From Symbiodinium natans (lineage: Eukaryota > Sar > Dinophyceae > Suessiales > Symbiodiniaceae): a DNA stretch of 64,000 nt. Position 1 is the stretch's first letter. The number at the start of each line of letters is the position of its first letter. The translations under genes were made by a program, and so were the position numbers. The notes below the pieces were generated by a model, which worked only from the letters and a program-made list of their open reading frames with translations, ran no database searches and had not been told where the DNA came from. The stretch is from positions 62,001 to 126,000 of the forward strand of contig CAJNDS010000150.1 in assembly GCA_905221605.1 (NCBI GenBank). Reading direction: 5' to 3'. Shown piece by piece: positions 52,092 through 64,000 of this stretch.

Positions 52092-55000
52092 GTGTGTGTA
52101 TATATTAAAACAAAGTATAACAAAATATTATAGTGGCATAGAGTAGAATAGAACACAATATCGTATAGTACCTTAAACATATAACAAAATCGGAATAACA
52201 AAGCATATATGTATATATGCTGCTTTTTGATATCGAATTCATAATACACAATGCATATTTCTTGTTTGTTTGGCGCCGGGCAAGCTTCTTCAACGCGTAT
52301 GAATCCCTTCCAAACCCATGATGCGAGCATTGTGTTTGCAAATGGGGGGGGGTCTGCCCCCCCCTTCAAACCCCCCGCTGTTTTTTAAAGCCGGGCAAGC
52401 TTGCTTCAAAGCATATGAATATCCTTTCCAAACCAATGATGCGAACGTTGTGTTTGCAAATGGGGGGGGGCTGCGCCCCCCCCAACCCCCCCGCTGCTTT
52501 CTTAGTCCGGGCAAGCTTGCTTCAAAGCACATGAATCCTTCCAATCCCATGATGCGAGCACTTTTTTTGCAGTAAAACATGAAGACACAATAAGATACAG
52601 TGGTATACAAGAATATATTACAAAAAGATGCAACAATATACAATAATACACAAGAATACAACAATGTACAAGTATGTACAAGAATTTGCAGCAGTATACA
52701 CGTAAAAAAGAATAACTTAGAATAATTTTCAGTAATTGACAATAATATTCAATAATAGACAACAGTATACAATAATATACAAAAGTATACAAAAATATAC
52801 AATAAGATACAGCCATATATAAAACATTTTTCAAAAATATACAAAAAATGTACAGCAATATAGAAAACACAAAAACACAATGACATACAACAATATAAAA
52901 CAGTGTACAAAATTACAATGATATACAATAGTAGACAATAATATACAATAATATACAATAATATACTATAATATAGAATAATCTGCAATAACATACAAAG
53001 AAAATTGAATAATATACAACAATATACAGTAACCTACAAAAAAAGAGAACAATATACAATAATTTGAAAAATATTCAATAACATTCAATAATATGCAATA
53101 TTGTACAAAAAACACAAGAAAATACAAGGCAATACAAGAATACTCAACAATATAGACAACAATGTACAATAATATGCAAGAATATACAATGTCATACAAT
53201 AGTATACAAGAATTTCCACAACACTATGCCAGAATATACATGCTTCAGAGTATACGCATTTTTTTGAAACTTCTAATGCCAAGATGCCCGCATTGATTTG
53301 CAGCCTTTGCAAACTCAGAAATGCTGCTATTTACAGTATTTCCAGCCTCTGAAATCGCAGAAATGCTGCTATTTTTAGTATTTGCAGCCTCTGGAAACCC
53401 AGAAATGCTGCAGTGTACGGTATTTCCAGCCTCTGAAAGCGCAGAACTGCTGCAATATACAATATCTGCAGCCTCTCTGGAAACTCAGAAATGCTGCTAT
53501 TTTCAGTAGTTCCCGCATAAATGCTGTGTTTTTTCGGTATTTAGAGCTTGCGAAGCGGCAGAACTGCTGCATTTCTGAGCGTTTACAGCCTCCGCTCCGC
53601 TTGCAAGAAGCCTTCGAAGCCTTCAGTAAATTATTTTTTGATCCCAAATAAGTTTTTTTTTTGATCCGCCTAGAAATAAATTATTTTTTGATCCCAAATA
53701 AATTTTTTTTTGATCCCCTACCCCAGCGTTGTAGGGTTGTAGGGTTTGGGGTTCTAAGATTCAGGGGATTTTGGGTTGTTATAGTGTTGCTATAGTTTAG
53801 GGGATCAGGTTTTAATGCCTGTTTTGTATTTGGTATTGTGTTGTTTCTTCGGATCTGCTTTTTGCTCGTCTGCTTTGCCACGTCTTCCGCTTCTTTTCTT
53901 TCGATGCCCTTTTAATATTTTTTGCGCTTGATGTTGCTGTTGCTGCAGTCTGCATCGTGCTTTTTGGTTGTTATTTTGGCTTCGCCATTCCAGTTGGTTG
54001 CTTTTCGCTCTCTGCGTTTTTGCTTGTTTGCTCAGCGTTCTATTTATTCATTTTCAATCTGTATGTTTTAGTAATTCTTATGTTCTTTCGCTTCTGTTTT
54101 CGCTTTTTGATCTATTTTGCTATTCGCTTTCTGGGATAAACTCAGGTTGGATCGGGTCTTAGGGTCTTCGGGTTTAGTTTGGGCTCTTGGGGTTGTAGGG
54201 TTTAGTGCTCAGGGGGTCTGGGGTTCAGGGCTCAGGGTCTGAGCATTCAATACGTCTACTGTACGTAGCAGCCGGCCAGTTCAGGGTCTGCTAGGGTCGA
54301 GGATTTTTTCAGAGGGTTGATTGAGGGTTGAGGGCCGTCCAAGCATAGTCACTGTAGGAAGTTCGGGGTTTTTTCCCTAAACCCTAAACCTTAAACCCTA
54401 AACCCTAAACCACAAACCCTAAACCTAAACCACGGTCCTTTTGGGATGGGGCTAGGGGGGACTGCGTGGGGGCGCGAGGTTGGCATGGCGCAGACCTACC
54501 ACACGTGCCACGGCGGGCACCGAAGACCCTACGTGTCCTAGAAACCCTGAAACTCAGAACCCTAAACCCTAAACCCGAAACCCTAAACCCTAAAGAGGTT
54601 TTCGGGTCCGTGCCGAGCGCGAAACTTGGTTAGCTCCGTGTGAGTTTCGGTATCCGAATCCCCTAAACCCCAAACCCCGAACCCTGAAGCCTAAACCCCA
54701 AAACCTCCAAACTCCAAACCCTAAACCCTAACCCAAACCCTCAACGCTGCGACTAGTCGACAAAACCCAAAATTCCCCACCCGAATCCTCAGGCTCGAGG
54801 CGCTAGTCGTGAGGGCTTCAGGGGGTTTAGGGGTTACTTGGAGGCTCATGGCCGAAATAAGGCTTTTAAGCAGTTATAACTGTAGTTATCCTACTTATTG
54901 CCCGCCAGGGCAGTTTGGGGACTTTGTAGCTTGGCTGTCTATCTTGAGGCTTCACGGGCAGGTCTATGCGGGGTTACAGGCACTCCAAGACAAGTACCAG

Positions 55001-58000
55001 ATACACCCCAAACCCCTAATCCCTACGAGCTTTAAACCCCTAACAGCCGCACCCTTAAGCCACAACTCCGAACCTCAACCTGCAAAGTCCACATCCCCCC
55101 CCCCCCCCCCCCCCAAAACAAAAAACAAAAATCGGCAACTGGGCGTTAAGGCACGACACCCCCCCACCCCTCCCCCCGCTCGCATAATTACCTGTACACC
55201 CCGATGTAGTGGGCAAAACAGAGCCCCCCAAAACCCAAAACCCCAACATTTCAGTTTCTGAAGGAACCTAAACCCTAAACCCTAAACTTACCCTAAACCC
55301 TAAACCCTAAACCCTAAACCCTAAACCCTAAACCCTAAACCCTAAACCCGAAACCCTAAACCCTAAACCCTAAACCCTAAACCCTAAAGCGGGTTGTAGT
55401 AAGACCCGAGGTATCGACTCGAGACGGCGGGGCCCACGGGCTTCGAGATCGCCACCCGGCCAGCAAACCTTAAGACCAGGACATATGAGACCAGGATACG
55501 GGGTTTAGGGTTTAGGGTTTAGGGTTTAGGGTTGAGGGTTGAGGGTTGAGGGACATATAAGAGCAGGATAGGGGGTTTGATTTTTCGGGTTTGGGTAGTT
55601 TCCAGGGGCTAAGGTTCAGGTAGGATGTCCGGGTTCAGGGTTTGCTGTTTTGAAGTTGTGTAGGGACCCCTGCTTGGGTTTAGCGTTTAGGCGGCAGGGT
55701 TTAGGATCGAGGGCTTAGGGTCTAGGGCTTTCCTCTGTGCCAAGGCGACCAGCTACTACCTGAACCCCAACATCGTGGCTTCTCGGCCGTGAGAAATCAA
55801 CCTTCCCACCCAAGCCTTAAACCCTAAACCCTGAACCACAGCGAAAGTCCAAAGTCCACTGTACCCTACAAAGGCAAGGCCCTGTACAGTACCCTAAAAC
55901 CCTTCCGGAAGTAGGCAAGATGGTCCATGGCCCCTTAAGCACAAGCATCCATGCATTCCATGCGCCGAAGAAGTTACAGGGCAGCAGTTCTTGGAAGGTT
56001 GCTTTGGGAAGTTTGGGGGGCATTTTGCCAGTTCTTTGAAAGATTGAGGGGTTCAGGGTTCAGCAGACCATCTTCAAGCTTAGGTTGCTTCAAGGGCCAT
56101 GCAAGTACCCATGAGGTCATGACAGCAACCGACTTGAATCCCTTAGTTAAACCCCGTAAGCCTAACCCTAAGCCCAAAACCCTAAGAATTAGGAGCCCTA
56201 AACCCGAAACCCCAAACGCCAAACCCTAAACCCTCTACCCTAAACTCTCAGAAGCCCTCTTACTTCTCAAGCCCAGGCCTGGAGACACATCGCTGCCGGG
56301 GCCCTGGGCCTCTCTCTGCTTTTGGAGGGGGTTAGGGTTAGGATGATGGCTCAGGGTTTAGGGTTTAGGGGAAAGGGTTTAGGGTTTTGGGTTTAGGGGC
56401 TAGGGTTTAGGGTTTACTGGCTGTAACCTTATTCAGGGTACTAAAACTTTTAACCTTACTTCTCACTACCCATGATGCTTCAAGTGTCGTTGAGTTGGGA
56501 TTGATTTGGACAGGTGCGGTTCATGTTTGTGGTTCGGGGGGATCTGGGATTTGGGGTGGTCCAGGGCCTGCCAGCCTGGTGTTTCGGGCAGTGCTGTGTT
56601 TAGCATCCTTGCCCTTATTTGTATTATTTTGCTGTTGCTTTTACAGCGACGCGTTTTCTGATTGTGAAGTTTGAAAAGCCTTTACTCAATTATCGGGGAG
56701 CCCTAAGCCATGCTAAGCCCGAAGCAATTTCGTGCGATTTCGAGATCCAGGTGAAGTGCCTGCTGAATGGCCTCCCGCTGTACTTGATCTCCACCGGCAT
56801 TCGCCTCTCATCGGCTTAAGTGTGGGGATTCAGAAGCCCTAAGCCCTAAGCTGAACCCTAAGCGAAGGGGTCTAGGTGTGGTCATTTTGGCCACACGCCC
56901 CCCGACCCTAAACCTTAAACAACCCTAAACCTTAAACCCTAGACTCACCAAGGAGCCTACACCCCCCGAACGCATGCGAACAGGTTAGCCCCGCAACTCG
57001 AGTTCCGGGGTGCTTGGCATCCTTGTCCAACCAAGCCTGTGTAACCTGCACTGACTTCAGCATCTGAGTCCCACAACACCCGCAAATGCGGAGCCCAGGA
57101 AGTTTCCGCCAAAACCAACAAAAACCCTAGGCCCGTACAGCCCTCAACTCGAAACCCGAGTTCGGTCCGTTTCCCCAGTCCCCAACACACTTCCGCAAGA
57201 GCTCAGGAGTCTCCATGAGCTTCGAGCAAGAGGCACCCGCGGTTTGCTTCCCCCACACTTGTTTGGGTCCTTCTTGGGCTTGTGACGGTACTCCTTTAGC
57301 CCCAAAATAAAGCATGCAAGCCCTATAAACCCTTTTTTAGCCCTGTAAAACAACGTGTACCCCAAACCCCAAATCCCACCCCGGCTTCGAGGATTTTGGG
57401 GCTTGGTGCGGTTTGTACTGAGCTTAGGGTTTGCCCCTTCAAACCCTACGCCCTACACACAAAACCCTAGAACCAAAAGCCCTCAGCCCCCCAAAAAGGA
57501 CAGGCGCCCTGAACCCTAAACCCCCTATTAGACCCCAAACCCTAAACCCCCCCCCCTATTATAGCCTCTACCCTAAACCCTAAACCCTCCTATGAAAGCC
57601 TAAACCCTCTTACCTATCAGGAGATCCAGCCCATGTCCAAGCTCAACTCGCGCATCCTCGGCTGCGTGGTGCTCGCGCGCTTTGGCCGCAATTCAGAACC
57701 CTAAGGTTTAGGGTTGAGGGTTTTGGGCCCTTCGCCCCAAAACCCGTCGTTTTCGCCGCTTATAACGAAGACTTGGGTCCCTTGGGGTTCACGGGGCTTG
57801 TGGGCCCTCTCGGCCCTACATCCTGAAAACCCTAAACAACCCTCAACCCCAAGGTTTGTGCCTTGTGGCATCTGTAGGGCCTCGGGGGGGTTTTTAGGGT
57901 TTTGAGGATCTTACGGGGCTTTGTTCGGCGGCTCACAGACCGCAGCTCCTATGTCCTGGGTTCGAGCTGACTGCGGGTTAGGGTTTAGGATTAGGGTCCC

Positions 58001-60935
58001 GACTCCCTAAGCCCTTCACAAAGGTCCCTGGCCCCTGAGCCATAAACCACTGATAGACGAGGCCCCCAAACCCTTAACGTTGAGAACCCTAAGGACTTAA
58101 TAAACCCCCCGCCCCTCCAGAGCGTCTGAACCCTCCCGTGGCCAGAATGATTAGAACAGGTTTTGTGGGGCCATTAGCGTATAATTCTTAAGGGACCATA
58201 CGGGAATTCTATTAGTGCCTTTCCGACCCCTATGGTAGTTAGGGCTGGAAGCAGCCACATATTTGTTGTTCGCTTATAAAGCCCATGTATATCTACCCGC
58301 GATCCTCCAAGTTGCCCAATGTACCGGGATCGTCTTTGTGGGTCGTAGCTGCTGAAGTGTGTGAGAAGCCCCCTGGCAGCCTAAACCCTAAACCCTAAGC
58401 CCTAAATGCCAAACGCTAAACCCCAAACCTTAGACCTAACCCTCCTCAGTTAAGTGTTCCCAGGACCTTCGTGATTTCCGGTGGGCTCCTCAGGGTGCTC
58501 TCTCCTGCTTCAATGTTCAGAGTGTTCTGGAATTTGGGTTTGTGCGGGCACCAATCATTACGCAAATCACAAGAGGACTTCAGATATATAGTTCCGCGTC
58601 GCGTATCGGAACCCCCCCGCCGCCCCCCACCCAGCTTACCCCACCCATAAGCCCGAAACCTTCACGCAAATCTATCCCCTATACCTTAAAGCGCGCTTGG
58701 AGGCTCACGGGCGGCCACTCCCCAAACACTACTATTTGCTTAAGAACCCCCAAAATTGAAAACTATTCTTCCTTGTAAGGGTCTGTCGCGGCTTTTCGGC
58801 CTCCGTGTTCGCGAAATCGACATGGGACCGCTGTCGTCGCTTTGCATCCTCGGGCTGTGAGTTCCGACTGTAGCTGCTGTAGCGAGGAGCCTTCAGACCT
58901 GAATGTGTAGGGCAAACACTTGAACGTGGGTTTCCCCTTTGTAGGGGTTCAGAGTTTAAGGGTTTTTGGGGTTTCAGGGCTTAGGGCTTAGGGTTCAAGG
59001 TTTGTGTTTTTTTTCCTCACGTGTTAAGGTTTCGCCTAGGGTTGCAGGTGTAAGGTTTACGGGGGGTTTCTTCTGTCAGCCCCAAAGCCACCAAACTCGA
59101 CCAGTACCCCAAGACCGAAGCCCCAGGACCGTTTATGGTTTAGCATTTAAAGACCTGCCCTAAATTCTAAACCCCCAACCCTAAACTGAAAAAACTAAAC
59201 CCTAAATAGGGTTCCGGGCAGTCAAGGCCTGATCATGCACTACGTCCACTCGAAGCACCAGGCCCTCTGGCAGAGAGCTTCTTTCGGGACTCTCTACCCT
59301 TTGCCCTCTACCCCTTCGCCCTTTATACCTTTACCCTCAACCCGAACCCCTACGACCGAGCAGGTTGACTCTTAGGGGCGTCTAGGGGTTGGGGCTTTTC
59401 GTAGGGCTTAGTGTACCGGATCTTCCTTAATCTGCCTGCAGGTTAGTTCGCGGTGCCCAGGAACCAATGTAGGGGGTCCTCGTTAATGTGAACCCGCCGA
59501 GGTGTATGCCGCACTCAAGGTATATTCCTTGAGGTACATTCCTTAGAATCCCTAATTCAGGTACCTTGATTGTGTGGACTCTGGTAACATGCCTAAAGTA
59601 AGGTACATTCGTTTATTATGAGCTGAGCTGTAATCACTTGAAAGTAAGGGCCCAACTGGGGCTGGGTCGTAGCATGCCGGAAACGCGCGCGTGACGCTGA
59701 CATTCCAGGGGCCCTGAGTCACCACAAAACCCTAAACCCTAAACCCTAAACCCTAAACCCTGAACCCTAAACCCTAAACCCTAAACCCTGAACCCTAAAC
59801 CCTAAACCCTAAATTTGCAGGGGGGTGGATCTGCAGTTGGAGAATTATATACCGCAAGGCCTACATTAGCCGCAACTTGGGGGCTGAACCAGGCGGTCTT
59901 CCGGGGCAACTACGAGTATGCCAAGGCCTGCTCCGGCGAGATGTGTTTCGTACTTGACGGTTCCTGGGTTTCCGGTTTTTGGGTTGAGAGTTGAGTGCTT
60001 GAAGGTTCGTTGGCTGTTCTACCATCAGGACCAGTTCGTTACAGTTGTATGAATGTGACTGAATGAGACGAATCATTGTAACCCTGCTTGTAAGGGGTCC
60101 ATGAACCTTCAAGTACAAAAAAGACATGAGTGTCGCACACCATGCTCTTGCAGACCACTGCCTTTGGGTGGGTGGCTTTTGAAAGGCGTGCCGGTAGAGA
60201 TGCTTTTCCAGGGTTTTGGGGGTTCGGTCTTAGGGTTTAAGGGTTGGGGTTTAGGGTGTTATGGTCAGTTTAGTGTACTGTAGCTTGATTCCAGCTCTCT
60301 GTTGCCCGCTCCACCTTGCGTGAATGGTCGCAAGATGTTCCGCTTGTTGTCCACCAGGTGAAAGCGTCGCATGTCTCGAGGGTTCTGTGCGTTTGTAGCA
60401 TTATGGCCCAGCACATTCAAAGGTGACCGTGCTGCATGCGCAAAGTACCCTTAATCTTGAGGAAGGCAGTGGGTTGGGCATGTTGTGGAACTCGTGTCTA
60501 AATCCTAACCTTAGGGGTCCTAAACCCCTCATTGAAGTTCCCGCCCAGTTGTCAGCAGCTGAAAAATGGTGGGAAATTTAGAGCGAGCTTTCCTAAGGGT
60601 ACTTCCACACTCCTTACATTCTTCAGAAACTACCCGGGTTCTCCAATCAGAGAGCCGTAAACCCTAAAAGAACCAAAACCCAAAACAAGAAACCCTAACA
60701 AGCTTTCGGGGGAGCCGTGGAATATGTGGTCTTCCCTGAATAGGGTACTCCTGCTATATGCCTCCCCCCCAACAAAAGACAACCACCTTCATAATAAAAG
60801 CACCTCCAAAATAGGTGCCCTCCTAGTTTCTGATGGTATTTGTAACACGATTTAGGGCTTGGCGAGGGTTTACGGGGGGGAACCGTGGGCCGAGGTAGAA
60901 CCTATAAACAAAAAATATCTATAGAAATAGATTTA

Positions 60936-60974
<39 letters not shown>

Positions 60975-63900
60975 CCCCATAGGAGGAGGGAGTGTGTGAT
61001 CCTAAGAGAATGGTTCAGGGCTTCGGGTGTTGAGCCCCTAAACCTCTTCAGTCTTTGGGGATTGGGGCTTATTTGGGGTTCAAGGCCGGGCCAGCCCTAA
61101 TTAAATCCCAAGCCCCAAACCTTGAACCCGTAAACCCAAACCCCCCAACTCACCCCTGCCCTTTCTGATAGATCACGGAGCGCCCGTACATCGAGAAGGC
61201 TGGACTTTGGGCTTGGGGTTTAGGGCCGCGGGTTTTGGGGTTTTGGGGGTTTAGGGGTTTTTAGGGTGGAAGCACGCGAAGGTTGGGAATCCACTGATCT
61301 TTCCCAAGGCCTAGCCCTAAACCCTAAACCCTAAACCTTAAACCCTAAACCCTAAACCCTAAACCCTAAACCCTAAACCCTTGTATACCAGCCAAGCCCC
61401 CAAGCTCTGAGCCCGAATCCCTCCCTCCGCGCCTTGGGACCAGACAAGTTTGTAGGTAAGGCCGACATCCCCCCAATCCCCTCCGAGCCTCCTAACGTGG
61501 GCCTTCTGAAACCCGAAAGCCCCTGCGGCAAATAAGAAAACCTAAATTCCTGAGCCCTTTTCCCCGAACTCTTTGGGCACCCTTCCAGCTACCTTTCGGT
61601 GTTTGGTCCTTTCGCAAGGGCTCCCCCTCCAAGGAAGACCTAAAACCTTAAACATAGGCCCTATTCTATGTAGGGCTTAGGGTTTAGGGTTTAAGGTTTA
61701 GGGATTAGGGTTTAGGGTCCCATGTAGGGCTTAGGGGGTTTAGGGGGGTTTAGGCGGTTTTGGGGGTTTTTGGGACCCTAACAGCCCTGAGCCCCTTCTC
61801 CAGGTCCAGGAGCTCATGTCCTCGACTCGCAGCCGCATCCCCGCTCCCCCCGATGTGTGAAGCGCTGCAGGGCGCCTTGGCTTCAGTTTACGAAACTGGG
61901 GGGGGGGGTTGCCTTACTGGGGTCCCATACCTATTATTTGGGTCTATATTAAGGGTCCAGAATTTTGGGAAACCCCCATATAGGGTCGGAGTAATTGCTA
62001 GTAGCCTTCGGGTCCCTTTGTAACTATGCTACAATCCCCCCCCCCCAAAAAAACCCTATTCTAATTAGTCAGGCTCTTGTGCCCAAATCTTCGACGCCCT
62101 AAACCATAAAGCGGGGGTTTAGAGGTTTAGGAGTTTCGGGTTCAGGGTTTAAAGCCCTCAAACGAAGAGGTCATGTTTGCCTGCTTTCGTGGTAAGAACG
62201 AGCTCTCAGAATGGGAAACCACATGGTATGCAGTGCAATGCTCGCACATCCGGTGCAGATCGTTTCTCCGAGCTGTGTGAACGACCGTACCCTGACAGAC
62301 GATGAGATCAATGGAGTTTTTGGAAAGTACTTGTGAAATCGGTGCATGATTTTTTTCGGACGTTTTGACGCACGAAGACAGCGAAGACTTGGCTTCGTTG
62401 ATTCTACACGGGTGTCCATGAGGGAGAGGGGTTCCAAGGGGGGTCCCGAAGTTTAGGAGCCTTCCGGCAGGCTTCCGACCCTGCCCAGCCATCCCCTTCA
62501 GGGGGTTCGCTGGGCCAGGAGGCTATCAGGAGTTTCGGGGTTAGGGGGCTCAGAGACCCGAAAACCCTGACTGACCCGCTCAGCTGGCCTATCATGGCCC
62601 TTGAGCCTGCAGGGCACCACCCCTCCGTTTTGAGGTTTGCAGGGGTAGGGGAGGTTTCTTCCCCACAACCATCAGCTTGAAGTCAAAGTTTTCCTAAGCT
62701 TCCCGCCGGCACTTCCCTCCTGGGCCCTCCTCCCTTAAAGCGCACCAAAGAAACCCGAAAGGGCCCCCCGTAGTTTCAAAAACTTTGGGCTTTCGGGTTT
62801 TGAGGGCTCCGGGCTCCGGGCTCCGGGCTCCGGGCTCCGGGCTCCGGGCTCAGGTCCTGTGCATCCGTGCCAAAAGGCGGCGCATGGAAAATGAGCCGCA
62901 GCTGGTGTTGCGTGATTTCATGCGCGCGAGAGCGATTCAGGGCGCATCAGTAGTACACTCGACCCCGAACCCTAAGGTAGGGTAAATGTTGCTCATCACC
63001 CTACCCTCCATACCCCAAGCCCTAAACCCTCAAGTGTGCTGTAGGTGTGATCCTTACACTGCGACCCTTGGGCTAGAACTGCTGGAACTAGGATTGCCTT
63101 GCGCCTGGGCGGCTCACCTGGTAGGAGAGGCAAGAATCGAACGGAGACCTCTCCGCCCGGTCTGCGTCAACAGTTTTGGGATTTTCAGGGCCTGGTCACC
63201 ATGGCGAAGCCAATGTGTGAGGCTGGCATTTGAAAGTCAGTGCGGCCTAGGAAGCCAAGGCCCATTGCAGGTACGCCCTCTCAGGCTGATTAGGGGTTTG
63301 GGGGTTTGAGGTTTAGGGTTTAGGGTGTAGGGTTCAGGGACCTTTGAACCCTGTAGTCCAGAAGTACCTGAAGCCTCGAGAGCCTTGAGTCCGTTGACCG
63401 AGAGCGTCCCTGCTTGTATCTCCGCTCGCTGCCGTACTGTCAGTTTGACATGAGCCGCGCGTGCTTAGATACACATGTGAGCAGTGGTTCATACTGTTTC
63501 GGTTTCTGGTTTAGGGTTTAGGGTTTAGGGTAAACTCCTTGGGCCCCAAGAAGCGAACCCAAAGCCGGCTGAGCCGGTCCCTGATAGGTGACTTGCACCC
63601 AGAGACGCCTCCAAGCACCAGCCCCCTTTGCTGTTGATGTTTCAGGGTTTAGGGTGAGGGTACGAAGACGCACGCTCAGGGCTGCCCTAAGCATTGAACC
63701 ATGAACATCACCCAAAACCCGAAGCCCAAAGCCCAAAACCCCAAACCCACAGCACTGAATGCGGGAAGTAAGCCCGGAACTGTTTCTCTCCTAAACCCCA
63801 AACTCCCCGAAACCCTCTCAGGGCTTTGGGGCCCCCCGTAGGCCCCGAAAAAGGCCCCCAAAAGCGCTTGATCACTCTAAAAGGGTGACGGAAGAAGTGC

Positions 63901-64000
63901 TGCTCACATGGGGCTGAGAAATCCCTGTGCCTGCTCAGCAGGTTGCCAGCACGAGTTCTGAGCTTCCCTGCAGGAGCGGAGCTGCGCACAAAATGTCGCC

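Overview
The window looks like nuclear DNA of a dinoflagellate. Four things point there. Introns use GT, GC and GA donors with AG acceptors. Genes lie on one strand over long runs. Telomere-type TTTAGGG/CCCTAAA sequence is scattered through the right half. The decayed reverse-transcriptase fragments carry wording I associate with the large LINE-like family of dinoflagellate genomes. I cannot name the species. No bacterial operons, rRNA, convincing tRNA or CRISPR were seen.

Layout. Positions 1 to about 10.1 kb hold intron-rich genes, all on the minus strand. Two are recognisable: a TMEM14-family membrane protein (10116 to 9749) and a LACTB2-like metallo-beta-lactamase-fold hydrolase (9084 to 8016 and probably further). 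Several other convincing minus-strand exons (7273 to 1881) have no family I recognise. From 10.4 to 15.6 kb lie at least five broken LINE pieces in both orientations. From 16 to 26.8 kb the window is gene-poor: an 850-bp CTA microsatellite, G/C tracts, small hairpin repeats, a fold-back repeat and a tandem repeat, with one or two isolated exon candidates on the minus strand.

From 26.9 kb to the end every supported exon is on the plus strand. Exons are tiny (20 to 90 nt) and are separated by introns packed with degenerate CCCTAAA/TTTAGGG repeats. About fifteen of them (32.7 to 43.1 kb) rebuild the GTPase domain of a guanylate-binding-protein (GBP)-type large GTPase. A protein kinase carried on one long exon (46.1 to 47.5 kb) sits as an island almost free of these repeats. 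The rest (48.4 to 64 kb) holds many more single exons, several encoding likely membrane helices, from one or more genes I could not identify. A 2-kb element with terminal inverted repeats and a 12-bp flanking direct repeat is inserted at 51.7 to 53.7 kb.

The most unusual aspects are the telomere-like filling of introns, its partial mirror arrangement around exons (TTTAGGG after an exon, CCCTAAA before the next), the recurring GA splice donors, and several small fold-back repeat families.
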